Positions 7,556-16,723 of a DNA stretch of 33,149 nucleotides are shown one piece after another (within the stretch, counting starts at the first letter, position 1; each line of letters begins with the position of its first letter). Below the pieces are notes generated by a model, which saw only the letters and a list, made by a program, of their open reading frames with translations, did not search any database and was not told the origin of the DNA. The stretch comes from Opitutales bacterium (GTDB taxonomy: Bacteria > Verrucomicrobiota > Verrucomicrobiia > Opitutales > UBA2995), in NCBI GenBank assembly GCA_022824405.1, contig JAJDZZ010000083.1:1-33149 (forward strand), read 5' to 3'. A program made the translations under genes and the position numbers.

Positions 7556-8737
7556 TTATCCGGACTCCCCCAGGGCAAAAACGGTTCCATCTTCTCCGCT
7601 AATGACGATGTTGCCGTAACCGAAAGCAGGGGAGGCGGAAAGCCCCTCACCGAGATCGAGCTTCCATATCTCTTCCCCACTGTCGAGATTTAAGGCGTAA
7701 ACGCGGCCATCATCGGATCCGAAGACTACCGCGTCATCGAATACGATGGGCGATCCTTCCACCCGGGCCCCGGTCCGGTATTTCCAGGCCGCCATTCCCG
7801 AATCCTGGTCGATGGCGTGAAGGTGTTTGTCTCTCGAACCAATGAAGAGCAGTTCTTCGCTCACACCGGGTGAACTGTAAAAAGGCAGGTTCCTGTCTTG
7901 GTAAACCCAGGTTACCTTACCCTCGGCGATGTCGAATCCCACGGTTTGGTTGGCATAATTTCCACAATAGGCCATGGCGCCCCTGGTCGCGATGGAATTT
8001 ATTACCTGCGCCTCGGTCGGGATCATGCGGACCAAAGAACCATCCGCCAGATTTACTACGTGTAGTTGGGCGTCACACCCTCCGAATACCACAAATCGCC
8101 CATCCACCACGGCGGGAGATCCGTTAATGAAGTCCATCGTTTCATATACCCAAACCACGTTGCCGGTTTCGGCATCCAGGCAGCGAGTGGCGCCATCGTA
8201 GCCATTGACCAAAACCCAGGCATCCCCGCTCTCCGGATCATTTACCAATACCGGGGATGCGCTGATCTTGTCCTCAGTGGAAAATTGCCAGATCCCGGTT
8301 CCCGAATCGGGGTCGAGGGCGTAAAGCGTTCCGTCGTTGGAGGGAAGAAAAAGAGCCGTGTCACTCACCGCCGGGGCCGCCGTAATGGCATCCTCGGTGG
8401 CAAACCTCCAAACCTGCTTGCCCGTATCATTATCGATGGCAAAGAGTACGCCGTATTCATTGCCCACGTAGACGCGACCGTGGGCTATGGCAGCTTCCGC
8501 GCTAACCATTTCCCCGGCATCGAACGTCCATTTCATAGTCGGATTTCTGGGAACCGGGGCCTGTATTCTTCCGCCCAGGTCCGGTCCGCCCCGCGTCATG
8601 GACCAAGAGGTGGAGGCAGTGGCCGACACCGGTTGCGCATCCTCACTGGAAGCGGTTTTCGTTTTGCCGCAACCGGCGGACAGAATCAGGCCAATCCCAA
8701 TCAATCCTCGCGATAGCATTCCTGAAAAATTCCCCAT
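7556..8737 (-). CDS. PQQ-like beta-propeller lipoprotein
   Basis: This protein of 393 residues begins with a lipoprotein signal ending in the lipobox L-S-A-G-C (Cys23). At least seven regular blades follow, each with A-I/L-D-x-D-x-G-x-x-x-W and Y-A/V-G-S/N-D/E repeats (for example AIDNDTGKQVWRF, ALDPDSGTGIWQF, ALNLDSGEEIWKL). This very regular form is close to BamB and to WD40-like PQQ proteins; the protein is probably anchored to a membrane facing the periplasm. The ATG at 8737 fits the lipoprotein signal. A TTG at 8752 overlaps the upstream stop by 4 bp and is a possible alternative. It follows the alcohol dehydrogenase gene closely, so co-expression is likely. Confidence 0.88.
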   Translation of the reverse strand: MGNFSGMLSRGLIGIGLILSAGCGKTKTASSEDAQPVSATASTSWSMTRGGPDLGGRIQAPVPRNPTMKWTFDAGEMVSAEAAIAHGRVYVGNEYGVLFAIDNDTGKQVWRFATEDAITAAPAVSDTALFLPSNDGTLYALDPDSGTGIWQFSTEDKISASPVLVNDPESGDAWVLVNGYDGATRCLDAETGNVVWVYETMDFINGSPAVVDGRFVVFGGCDAQLHVVNLADGSLVRMIPTEAQVINSIATRGAMAYCGNYANQTVGFDIAEGKVTWVYQDRNLPFYSSPGVSEELLFIGSRDKHLHAIDQDSGMAAWKYRTGARVEGSPIVFDDAVVFGSDDGRVYALNLDSGEEIWKLDLGEGLSASPAFGYGNIVISGEDGTVFALGESG

Positions 8738-8748
8738 GGCAAATCGGG

Positions 8749-9897
8749 TCAAGCAGGTTCCAGCATGGCGAAGGCGGAGCGATACAGGTCGGCAAAGCCT
8801 TTCACTGTGAGAGGAATGGGATTAAACCGACCCGTCCATTGAGTGGCCGCGGCCGAGGCCAATATCCGTATCTCCGACTCATCGGCGGCAAATTCGGGCT
8901 GTTCGATTCTGCCAACCAGATCGGCCACCCAATCGATCAAGGTTTGGGAGCAGATCCCCGTCTCTTTGAGGATTTGGGAGTAACGGTCATAAATCCGGGC
9001 CGCGGGCGGGTCGGCTGCATTCAGCCGCATGACGTGGGGCAACATAAAGGCCACCGCCCTCCCGTGAATCACCCCGTGCCGCGCTGTCAGAGGATTGGCG
9101 CAAGCATGGGCCGCGCCCAACATGCTGTTTTCGATGGCTCGGCCGCTCAAAGCGGCGCCCAACAACATATGCCCCCGATCGTCACCCTTGACCTGTCCGT
9201 CGACGATATCGCCGATGGCCCGGGAAATGTGTCGAAAGGCCGCTTCCGCATATAAAGACGATAACTCGGTTCTTCGGATGGATACGGCCGATTCCAGGGC
9301 GTGGGCCAAGGCGTCGATACCGGTTTGAACGGCAACCTGCTGGGGTTGGGTATCCGAAATATCCGGATCGAGAATGGCGGTTTTGGCCAGGGCCTTGGGG
9401 TCTCCACAGGCCATCTTCTCCTCGGTGTCATCCCGACTGACCAGGGCGTAGGATTGGCATTCGCTTCCCGTGCCGGCGGTGGTGGGAATGGCAATCAAGG
9501 GAAGCATGGGCTCGGCCGCTTTCCCGTAGCCCTGGTAATCGCTCATCCTCCCTCCGTTGGTGAGAAGAAAATTACAGGCCTTGGCGGTATCCAAACTGCT
9601 TCCTCCGCCGAGGGCCACGAAACAATTGAAGTCCACTGCCCGGGCCATTTCACAACATTCAGCCGCATCGGACTCGGTCGGGTTTTCCTGAACGGCATCG
9701 TAAACCGAAACGGGAATGCCGTTGGCTTCCAACAAGGATCGAGCCGTTTCCGCGTGCCCGGCACGGACAATACCCTGGTCGGTAACCAACAGCACGGAAG
9801 AAACCCCCAACTCCTCTGCGCAGGCGGGGAGTTCCCGCAATACACCATTGCCAAAAACAAGTTTGGGGGAGGGCCTGGACACAAAGGGATCGACCAT
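8749..9897 (-). CDS. iron-containing alcohol dehydrogenase
   Basis: This 382-residue protein matches the length and motifs of group III (Fe-type) dehydrogenases. G-G-G-S (97-100) and the P-T-T-A-G-T-G-S-E motif (138-146) bind NAD(P). The predicted metal ligands are D195 and H199 in G-I-D-A-L-A-H-A-L-E, then H264 and H278 in the A-H-A-C-A-N-P-L-T-A-R-H-G-V-I-H-G stretch. It should interconvert an alcohol and an aldehyde in the cytoplasm; the substrate cannot be read from sequence. Placed directly after the adenylate-forming enzyme gene (77 bp gap), it could act on an aldehyde or alcohol related to an activated carboxylate made there. Confidence 0.93.
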   Translation of the reverse strand: MVDPFVSRPSPKLVFGNGVLRELPACAEELGVSSVLLVTDQGIVRAGHAETARSLLEANGIPVSVYDAVQENPTESDAAECCEMARAVDFNCFVALGGGSSLDTAKACNFLLTNGGRMSDYQGYGKAAEPMLPLIAIPTTAGTGSECQSYALVSRDDTEEKMACGDPKALAKTAILDPDISDTQPQQVAVQTGIDALAHALESAVSIRRTELSSLYAEAAFRHISRAIGDIVDGQVKGDDRGHMLLGAALSGRAIENSMLGAAHACANPLTARHGVIHGRAVAFMLPHVMRLNAADPPAARIYDRYSQILKETGICSQTLIDWVADLVGRIEQPEFAADESEIRILASAAATQWTGRFNPIPLTVKGFADLYRSAFAMLEPA

Positions 9898-9974
9898 TTT
9901 GCTTCGCCTTGGCCAAACAATCTACCCGAAAGGTAAAACCCGATCGGGGAATGGCCGTTGTTCAGGACTCTTCA

Positions 9975-11048
9975 TCAATAGACACCTTCGATGACCGCTT
10001 TCGAACCCGACCGGAAGGGACGCACGTCCCCAACACCATCCCAGGCGAATTCGGAACACGGCTTACGTCGAATAGCCTCATCCCTTTCGAGGAATCGCGG
10101 CACAAAAAATTCCCGGGTCATGGTGGTCAATTCCACCCTGCCATATTCCCCGTAGTCGACGAGTCGGTCGGGTTTGTCCGGATCGACCACCCGCAGAACC
10201 GCCCGCGGTTGGGGGGCATAGTAGGTCAGGCTGTAGTTGTCCTCCGGTTTCAGCTTTCGGCTTATGGCAAGCCCCATGAGCGTATTGCCATAGGTTGGGG
10301 CGAAATTGATCTGATCTTCCAGAACCTCCTCGGTGAGAAAGCGCACGTATTGAGGAGTCATGGTCGTTCCACCGGCAAAACAGGCCTTTAACCCGGCTTT
10401 GACCAGGGACATCCGCTCGGCCAGGCTTTCCAATAATTTCGGCGTGGTGAAGAGGCATTGGATGTTGCGGTGCCGCAGAATGACCGATGCCTGATCGATA
10501 ACGTGCTCCTGGTAGCGCCGGGCGGCCTGGATCTCCCCTCTCGATATGAGGCGTTTCACCCACCGCGGATCGAGATCGACAAAGTAACAGGCGCCGCCCC
10601 GGTAGTTGGCCAGGTGTTCGATAGCCAAACGCAAACGACGGGGTCCCGTCGGCCCCACCATGAGCCAGTTCGCCCCCATGGGGAAAAACGAATCGCCGTA
10701 GTGGTCGCTGAATTCTTCGTAGTCCTTTTTGTAATCGTCCCACCCTATGCGCTGTTTAGGCATCCCGGTGGTTCCACCGGTCTCAAAAACATTGTAGGGA
10801 CGGTCCCGGTAGAACCGCGGTATGAAACGCTCCGGCTTTTCCTTGCGCAGGGTTTCGTCATCGAAGTGATCGAATTTCCGGATGTCTTGAAAGGATTGAA
10901 CCTCTTCGATGGGATTCCAGCCGGCCGAGGCGACCCAATCCAGCCAATAGGGGCAGCCCGTCTCGGCTGAAAAGTGCCAGACCATCATGGCTCGGGTATG
11001 CGCATCCAGGGTCTCCCGGGCAGCTTCAATTTTACGTTGGAGGATCAT
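9975..11048 (-). CDS. PaaK/LuxE-like adenylate-forming enzyme, short form
   Basis: This protein of 357 residues shows the adenylation P-loop E-T-G-G-T-T-G-M-P-K (89-98), a Y-G-N-T-L-M-G motif (about residue 245) and a D-G-V-G-D-V-R-P-F motif near 338. These are the ATP and acyl-adenylate binding elements of the phenylacetate-CoA ligase / LuxE group. It stops shortly after the last motif, so the mobile C-terminal domain that completes thioester formation in CoA ligases is missing, as in LuxE acyl-protein synthetases. The start codon overlaps the symporter stop by 4 bp (ATGA), implying translational coupling. It likely activates a carboxylic acid imported or produced with its neighbours; substrate unknown. 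Confidence 0.8.
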   Translation of the reverse strand: MILQRKIEAARETLDAHTRAMMVWHFSAETGCPYWLDWVASAGWNPIEEVQSFQDIRKFDHFDDETLRKEKPERFIPRFYRDRPYNVFETGGTTGMPKQRIGWDDYKKDYEEFSDHYGDSFFPMGANWLMVGPTGPRRLRLAIEHLANYRGGACYFVDLDPRWVKRLISRGEIQAARRYQEHVIDQASVILRHRNIQCLFTTPKLLESLAERMSLVKAGLKACFAGGTTMTPQYVRFLTEEVLEDQINFAPTYGNTLMGLAISRKLKPEDNYSLTYYAPQPRAVLRVVDPDKPDRLVDYGEYGRVELTTMTREFFVPRFLERDEAIRRKPCSEFAWDGVGDVRPFRSGSKAVIEGVY

Positions 11049-12562
11049 ACCTTGCTAGCGGGAAAAAATTTAACCAGTGTACGACGGGAAGGGGCCTTGG
11101 TTATCAGCGATACGAGGATCAAAGTCAACACACAGGCGGCAAACATGAAAACGACCGGCATCATACCCCCCACCAGGTAAGAGGTGTTGGCTCCGTAGTC
11201 CGAAGCGCGAAAAAGGAGAAACCATACCACCGCGGTCGCCACCACGGCGGCATAGGCTCCCGCCTTGGTGGCGCGCTTCCAGTAAATGGCGGCGAAGACG
11301 AGCGGGAAAAGACTGGCGTAACCGCTAAAACACCAAATGCCCAGGGTAAACACCTGCCGGGGCTCGGCCAGGCTGAAGAGGAAAGTTACCAATACGATGA
11401 ACGATATGAATCCCCGGGCCAACCACACCATGGCCTTGTCCGAAAAGCGGTCCTTGCCCATCAAATGGACCACGATATCTCGCGTGAACATGGTTCCCAC
11501 CGATACGAACTGGGAGTCCAGAGACGACATGATGGCCGCCAATATCCCGGCTGTGACCAACCCGGAAATTACGGGTGTAGCCAGCTTGCCCACGGCAATG
11601 CCCAGAACCGCGTTGGGGCTGGCCGCTTCCGGAATAATGCGCGCTTCCGTCCCCGGCATAATCGCTCCGGTCATCCAGAAACCGATCAGGATACAGGGAA
11701 TCCAGGTGATCATGATGCTGATGGGATGAGCCACCAGCATGAACTTGAAATTCCTGGAGGATTTTGAGGTGAGACAATTCTGAAAAAGGTGGGGAAACAT
11801 GCCGACGGAGAGGGGTATCAGGCAATAGGTCAGGAATTGGAGTTCTGAAATATTGCCCCCGCGTACAGCTTTGCCGGGATCGCCCATTTGGGAGGCTGCG
11901 GAAAGCCCTCCCAGTTTTGACGAAATCAGGATGAAAGCCAAAAGGCCCATCAACATGAAGACAAGGGTTTGAAAGGTGTTGGCCCAGGCCGCGCTGCGCA
12001 CCCCACCCATAAAAATGTAGGACAATACCACTGCCGATATCACCGCCGAGGTAAGAGCGGGTGGAATGGCGCCACCGGTGGAAGCAAAAACTTCCGGGAA
12101 TGCCCCCCGCGTCACTCCGCTCAGCACTGTCCCAGCGCCCAGTAGACCTACCAACAAATAGGGGATCAATAATCCAACCAATATGGGAAATAACAAATAT
12201 CCCAGGCCGCGGCTTTCGAACCTGTCGCGGAAAAATTCGATCTGGGTCATGTAACCGTGTTTTTTGCCCAAGGCCCACAGCCGAAGTCCGACCAGGAAGA
12301 AACAGGCCGAATGAATCAGGGCGGAGGCGGAGGCGATCTTGCCGTAAGTGCCCACACCCACGCGGTAGGATTCACCCGTACTGCCGACCATGGCAAACGC
12401 GGTCATGGTGGTGCCGAATACCGTCATGAACAATACGAACGGACCCATGGATCGGCTCGCCACAAAATAATCCGAGGGACTGCCGCGGAAGAAACGATTG
12501 CTGACCACTCCGAGAATGATCAGCAAACCCAGGTAGAGACATACGATTATGACCGGTGTCAT
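11045..12562 (-). CDS. sodium:solute symporter (SSS family)
   Basis: This integral membrane protein of 505 residues has about thirteen hydrophobic segments. It has the SSS opening (M-T-P-V-I-I-V-C-L-Y-L-G-L-L-I-I-L-G), S-D-Y-F-V-A-S-R-S-M-G-P near 27-38, then the T-A-F-A-M-V-G-S-T-G-E-S-Y-R stretch that lines the sodium/substrate site. It couples sodium entry to uptake of an organic solute, possibly a carboxylate given the ligase that follows. The ATG at 12562 overlaps the stop of the DUF3311 gene by 4 bp; a longer frame upstream lacks any family similarity and crosses that gene. DUF3311 followed by SSS is a recurring pair. Confidence 0.92.
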   Translation of the reverse strand: MTPVIIVCLYLGLLIILGVVSNRFFRGSPSDYFVASRSMGPFVLFMTVFGTTMTAFAMVGSTGESYRVGVGTYGKIASASALIHSACFFLVGLRLWALGKKHGYMTQIEFFRDRFESRGLGYLLFPILVGLLIPYLLVGLLGAGTVLSGVTRGAFPEVFASTGGAIPPALTSAVISAVVLSYIFMGGVRSAAWANTFQTLVFMLMGLLAFILISSKLGGLSAASQMGDPGKAVRGGNISELQFLTYCLIPLSVGMFPHLFQNCLTSKSSRNFKFMLVAHPISIMITWIPCILIGFWMTGAIMPGTEARIIPEAASPNAVLGIAVGKLATPVISGLVTAGILAAIMSSLDSQFVSVGTMFTRDIVVHLMGKDRFSDKAMVWLARGFISFIVLVTFLFSLAEPRQVFTLGIWCFSGYASLFPLVFAAIYWKRATKAGAYAAVVATAVVWFLLFRASDYGANTSYLVGGMMPVVFMFAACVLTLILVSLITKAPSRRTLVKFFPASKV

Positions 12563-12810
12563 TCCTCGGCCCCCCCTTCCTTGGGAAGCGAAGCGGAGGG
12601 TGCGGAGTCTCTTTCCTCGAACTCCGGCGGCCAGGCAAATCTGACCAGGCACCACCAGCCAAAGGCTGCCGCCACCGTCCAAAACATGTGATAGGCCAGC
12701 GTGGCGGGCAGAAAGCCAAAAATCAGGGACGGGTTGTCTTTTAGCCAAAAGTCCTGATGGAGAAAGAAAAGCAGGATCAGGAAGCCGATTATTAACGATT
12801 TTTTGCTCAT
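12559..12810 (-). CDS. DUF3311 small membrane protein, symporter partner
   Basis: This protein of 83 residues has two or three membrane segments (about 5-20, 28-42, 43-56) and the pattern L-P-A-T-L-A-Y-H-M-F-W-T, followed by W-C-L-V-R-F-A-W-P. This is the DUF3311 layout found just upstream of SSS symporters such as actP-like and pantothenate-like carriers. The C-terminal 25 residues are charged and cytoplasmic. Its stop overlaps the symporter start (ATGA), so the two should be made in equal amounts. It is presumably a small accessory subunit. Confidence 0.85.
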   Translation of the reverse strand: MSKKSLIIGFLILLFFLHQDFWLKDNPSLIFGFLPATLAYHMFWTVAAAFGWWCLVRFAWPPEFEERDSAPSASLPKEGGAEE

Positions 12811-12848
12811 GAAGAAAACGGGTTCGGATCAGGTCGAGGAGCCTGCTT

Positions 12849-14375
12849 TTAACGGCCGATGGCGTAAAGATGGGTTTGCGTCGATAAATAAAGGGTGTCG
12901 TTGGCCACCACCGGACTGCAATAAATCGGCGTAAAAAAATCGATGAGAGCAATTTCTTCCTTTTCGCGACCGGCTTTCAGAATGACCAGTTCACCGTCTT
13001 CGTTGCCGATAAAAACCTTTCCGTCGGCCACAAGGGTGGAGGACCAGATCCGGCTGTTGGTTTCGTGCACCCATAGGTGTTCCCCGGTATCGGCGTCGAA
13101 ACAGTGGATGTCTCCATCGTATTCGGCTTGGTAAATCAACCCGTCCTTGGCGCTGGCAGTAGAAATGGTTCGTCCAATTTCCGGGCTGGTCCAGATGGCT
13201 TGGCCGGAAATGTCTCCCGTAAGGGTCGGATCGATACAACTGAGAAGCCCTACTCCATCGCCATGCTCGGGGTCCTGCCCGATGGCGACATATACCTTAT
13301 CCCGGTAGAGGACGGCGGTGGAGATGATTTCGCTGGGGCCATCGTAGGTGGCGTACTTGATCGGTTCTCCGTCCTTGGTCCGGTATTGGGGAAGATTGGC
13401 GTCGTAGCGGAACAACTCCTTCAATGCCGCAAATCCGTCTTCATGCTGGTAGGGGTCCACGTCGTAGCCATAGCAGAAACCGTCCCCTCCGCCCCATACC
13501 AGTATGGGTTTTCCCTTTACCATCGCCGCTGCCGCCGAACTCCAACTGGCGTGCAATACTCTTTCCGACACGCCCGAAACCTCTTCGCCCAAAAGTTGGC
13601 CGGTATTCTTGTCGATAGCCACCAGGGAAGGGGCATATGGCGCGGGTATGTTCTTGTGCGACCAATCCACCCCATTCGAAGTGGCGACATAGATGTAGTC
13701 CCCAAATACGAGCGGAGAACAACTGGATACATTGTGGGGGAATACTCCCAAATCCTCCCGCGCCTGGTAAATCCAAAGGATATCGGCGTATTTGTCGGTC
13801 AATTCAACCGGCTCTCCAGTGGTGGAATAAAAGGTGGCCTCGTCCTGAAATTCCCCATCGTTGCCGTTGGCCAGACCTTCCGTATCGAAGCACAGGATTT
13901 CCCCGCGATTGGTCACGACCCAGCCGCGATTGCCTTCGATAGCCGGCGATGAGCACAGCCCCACGTACTCCCAGTCGCTCACTTTGCCGGCCCCGACTTT
14001 GGGAACGATCAATTGCCAGAGGAATTCTCCGCTGGCTTCATCGAAACACATCATCACCCCGCGGTCGCCCAATTGGGCCGGGTCGCGCGGAGACTCATTA
14101 TTGGTTCCCGAGTAAACTTTTCCGCCGGCCACTACCGGAGATCCATAGGCCTGGGAACCCAATTTGGCCACCCACCTGACCCCTTTGGTCGTTTCCATGT
14201 TTATTTCCTCGCTCTTGGGCAGGAAATCTCCACTGACAATGTCGACGGGGATACCGGAAGCCTGGCCCACCATGTTGCGATCGGCCGCCCGGCCCCACAT
14301 GGGCCAGTCGGATGCCTGAGCCACCGACAAGGGGCCGATTGAAATCAAAAGGGGAAGGATAGAACGTAAATTCAT
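12849..14375 (-). CDS. secreted PQQ-like beta-propeller protein
   Basis: This 508-residue protein has a signal peptide ending near A-Q-A-S (residue 22), then the mature start D-W-P-M-W-G-R-A-A-D-R-N, a variant of the WPxWRGPxxxG entry motif. It contains several propeller blades with F-D-E-A-S-G-E-F-L-W, I-D-K-N-T-G-Q-L-L-G and F-D-A-D-T-G-E-H-L-W. Long loops between blades carry acidic stretches. It probably sits in the periplasm or cell envelope. It lies 12 bp after the larger propeller gene and 38 bp before DUF3311, inside the long minus-strand run. No catalytic residues can be assigned. Confidence 0.87.
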   Translation of the reverse strand: MNLRSILPLLISIGPLSVAQASDWPMWGRAADRNMVGQASGIPVDIVSGDFLPKSEEINMETTKGVRWVAKLGSQAYGSPVVAGGKVYSGTNNESPRDPAQLGDRGVMMCFDEASGEFLWQLIVPKVGAGKVSDWEYVGLCSSPAIEGNRGWVVTNRGEILCFDTEGLANGNDGEFQDEATFYSTTGEPVELTDKYADILWIYQAREDLGVFPHNVSSCSPLVFGDYIYVATSNGVDWSHKNIPAPYAPSLVAIDKNTGQLLGEEVSGVSERVLHASWSSAAAAMVKGKPILVWGGGDGFCYGYDVDPYQHEDGFAALKELFRYDANLPQYRTKDGEPIKYATYDGPSEIISTAVLYRDKVYVAIGQDPEHGDGVGLLSCIDPTLTGDISGQAIWTSPEIGRTISTASAKDGLIYQAEYDGDIHCFDADTGEHLWVHETNSRIWSSTLVADGKVFIGNEDGELVILKAGREKEEIALIDFFTPIYCSPVVANDTLYLSTQTHLYAIGR

Positions 14376-14387
14376 TTTGGGTGCTGC

Positions 14388-16658
14388 TCAGGGGTTGGCG
14401 GTCAAGGAGAGATTATCGATAAAAACGCGTTTCAAACTTTGGGGAGAAAAGGCGTAAACGGCGGGCGCTCCCTTCCGGTGAACCTTGTCCACTTCGACCT
14501 GGATGGTCCAATCGGAGGGTTCATCGATTCCTTTCTCCCAAACCCTGGCCCGCACCACCCCGCTCCCGTCGGGATGGGTGTCGACCCGGGTCTTCAGACG
14601 ATACCAGGTCTTGGGTTTGACCGGGAAGGGAACCGATTCCTTGAGGCGTTCGTGGTTGCTGGAAATTTCCAGGATGCGGCGATTGGCCGCAAGTGTGACC
14701 AGGTAGCGCTGGTTGACCAGCCCCACCGTGGACATGACCCGGCGGGTTCCGTCCGTCATGACATCGGCGGAAAAGGTGTAGCTGCTCAAGGTAGGCTTCC
14801 CCATGAAATTCATGGTCCGCTGCCACAACACGACCTCCAGGCGATTGGCGATGGCTTGGCCGTCTCCCATTTTCATAATGTGCCACTTCGGGCCTGCTCC
14901 CAGCCATATGGGGGGAGGCGGGGCCACGGCCACTCCGTCCCTGTCCTTCAGGGGAAGCGGAAAAGCATCGAAATTTTCCTCGTAACCGTACCCGACCACG
15001 ATCCGTCCCCGGCTCGCGCTGGTATGGCCCTCCCACGATGCCTGGACGTGGCCGACGGAAATTTTGGCATCCGCATCGGTCTCCAGAACATTGCCGGAAA
15101 TGGCGGCGTCCACCGTGGATGGTTTGCCACCCGGAGGCGACCAATGGGACAGTTCGGCTTCATCGGTCACCAACCTTACCCTACGACCGCTGGCATCAAG
15201 CCCGTAAACCTGAAAAACCTGTCGCTCATTCGGAGCAAGGGCAAATTCGGCTGGAACGAGTTGAATCTGGGCGATGGGTCCAGGCTTTTCCCTTTGGTAG
15301 GGGGAGCCTTCGGGCGGAGCCGCGGCCTCCTCCCGGCCGAAACAATGCAGGGCCTGCTTGGTAAAAACATAAGCGCGATTGCGGTAAAAGGCGGGGCCTC
15401 CCAAACAGGGTGCGCCCATTTCCTCGACACTCAGGATTTCCGCACCATCATCGGACGGCTTCAGCACGTGAACGAGCCCATCCAGCATGGGCGCGAAAAT
15501 TTTTCCGTCCGCGTAGGCGGGCGATGCATGCAATTGATCCGGCCCCAGTTTTTCGCTCCAGAGGGTTTCCCCGGAATCGGCGTCAACGCATTCCAGCGTA
15601 CCCGTGGCAATGGTGGTGTAAACGCGATTTCCCACCAGAATGGGGGAACTGGTGAAGGCTACGTGATGGTTGTTGCGCCAAGCCTCTATTTCCGGACCCA
15701 GCACCAAGGGCAATGGACCACTCGGATACTCGGTGGGAATTTTCAGACTGACCAGCCGACCCTTGGCCGTCGTATCCACATTCTCCTTCCCGTGCACAGC
15801 GATGAGGCGGTCTTCGCCATAAAGCAGCATGCTGGAATTAACCCCTCCCACCGCCAGTTGAAACCGCCATACCGGTTCACCGGTGCGGGCGTTTATGCAC
15901 ACCACATTTCCACATCCGGTTCCGGCATAAAATACGCGCTGGTCGCCCAGGTTGCCAAAGACGGGAGTGGAGAAGGAACTATCGATGGGCCTTACCCCGG
16001 GAGTACTGTACCAGACCAGGTCACCCGTGATCTTGTCGAAAGCATAAAATCGATTGCGGGCCGGTCCATTGGCGGACCAGTTGGCCGTGATCCCGTGAAC
16101 GATGACCAGGTCTTCCTCCACCACCGGCGCGCCGGTTCTCCCGTTGGGGAAGGTAAGCATCCCGAACTCTTCCATCATGGAGCGTTCCCACAGGGCAGTC
16201 CCATCCGCCGTAAACCCCATGACCAACCCGTTGGTGGATTTTACATAGACGTTTCCGGTCTCTTCATCGATGGCGGGGGCCCCGATCCCATAACGGTTGT
16301 AAATGATGTCGCTGATAAAATCCGAGAAGCGGTGTTCCCAGAGTTTTTGGCCGCTTTCCGCATCCAGGCAAAGCAGGGTTTCCTCCACGACCCCGGTTTC
16401 TCCATAATAGCCGAAGGCGTACAACCGACCATCGGCAATAACCGGAGTTCCACCACCTCGAACCGGGTAGGACCAACGGTGATCCGAACCTTCCAGATCG
16501 AGTTCCTCGGGAAGGCCCACGCCGGCATGGTAAGTCCCATTCTGTTCCGGCCCTCGCCAGTTCAGCCATCCTGTGGCGGCGGCGGAAACCCCCGGGCCGC
16601 TCAACCAAAACACGAAAATCAGGAGAGATAAATGAGGGAAATAAGACTTGAATTTCAT
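14388..16658 (-). CDS. large secreted PQQ-like propeller protein with C-terminal jelly-roll-like region
   Basis: This protein of 756 residues has a signal peptide (about 1-28) and then W-L-N-W-R-G-P-E-Q-N-G-T, the classic entry motif. A propeller occupies about 30-440 (L-D-A-E-S-G-Q-K-L-W, F-D-K-I-T-G-D-L-V-W, V-D-A-D-S-G-E-T-L-W). After a proline-rich linker near 450-460 there is an Ig-like segment (about 463-565). A further region begins Y-E-E-N-F-D-A-F-P-L and ends in V-F-I-D-N-L-S-L, which looks like a concanavalin-type sandwich. The architecture suggests a cell-surface or periplasmic binding or polymer-acting protein. It follows the TonB receptor gene by 65 bp and is its most likely partner. 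Confidence 0.85.
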   Translation of the reverse strand: MKFKSYFPHLSLLIFVFWLSGPGVSAAATGWLNWRGPEQNGTYHAGVGLPEELDLEGSDHRWSYPVRGGGTPVIADGRLYAFGYYGETGVVEETLLCLDAESGQKLWEHRFSDFISDIIYNRYGIGAPAIDEETGNVYVKSTNGLVMGFTADGTALWERSMMEEFGMLTFPNGRTGAPVVEEDLVIVHGITANWSANGPARNRFYAFDKITGDLVWYSTPGVRPIDSSFSTPVFGNLGDQRVFYAGTGCGNVVCINARTGEPVWRFQLAVGGVNSSMLLYGEDRLIAVHGKENVDTTAKGRLVSLKIPTEYPSGPLPLVLGPEIEAWRNNHHVAFTSSPILVGNRVYTTIATGTLECVDADSGETLWSEKLGPDQLHASPAYADGKIFAPMLDGLVHVLKPSDDGAEILSVEEMGAPCLGGPAFYRNRAYVFTKQALHCFGREEAAAPPEGSPYQREKPGPIAQIQLVPAEFALAPNERQVFQVYGLDASGRRVRLVTDEAELSHWSPPGGKPSTVDAAISGNVLETDADAKISVGHVQASWEGHTSASRGRIVVGYGYEENFDAFPLPLKDRDGVAVAPPPPIWLGAGPKWHIMKMGDGQAIANRLEVVLWQRTMNFMGKPTLSSYTFSADVMTDGTRRVMSTVGLVNQRYLVTLAANRRILEISSNHERLKESVPFPVKPKTWYRLKTRVDTHPDGSGVVRARVWEKGIDEPSDWTIQVEVDKVHRKGAPAVYAFSPQSLKRVFIDNLSLTANP

Positions 16659-16723
16659 GGCTCGCTTCTACTGTCGGAAAGACGGACATACCCTTCTTTC
16701 CAAGGAAAAATCGCCATAAACAA

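Noticed and set aside
14439-16631. A 730-residue plus-strand open frame
   Set aside because: It is the antisense shadow of the large propeller gene. That gene has a signal peptide, entry motif and blades; the antisense product has no domain pattern.
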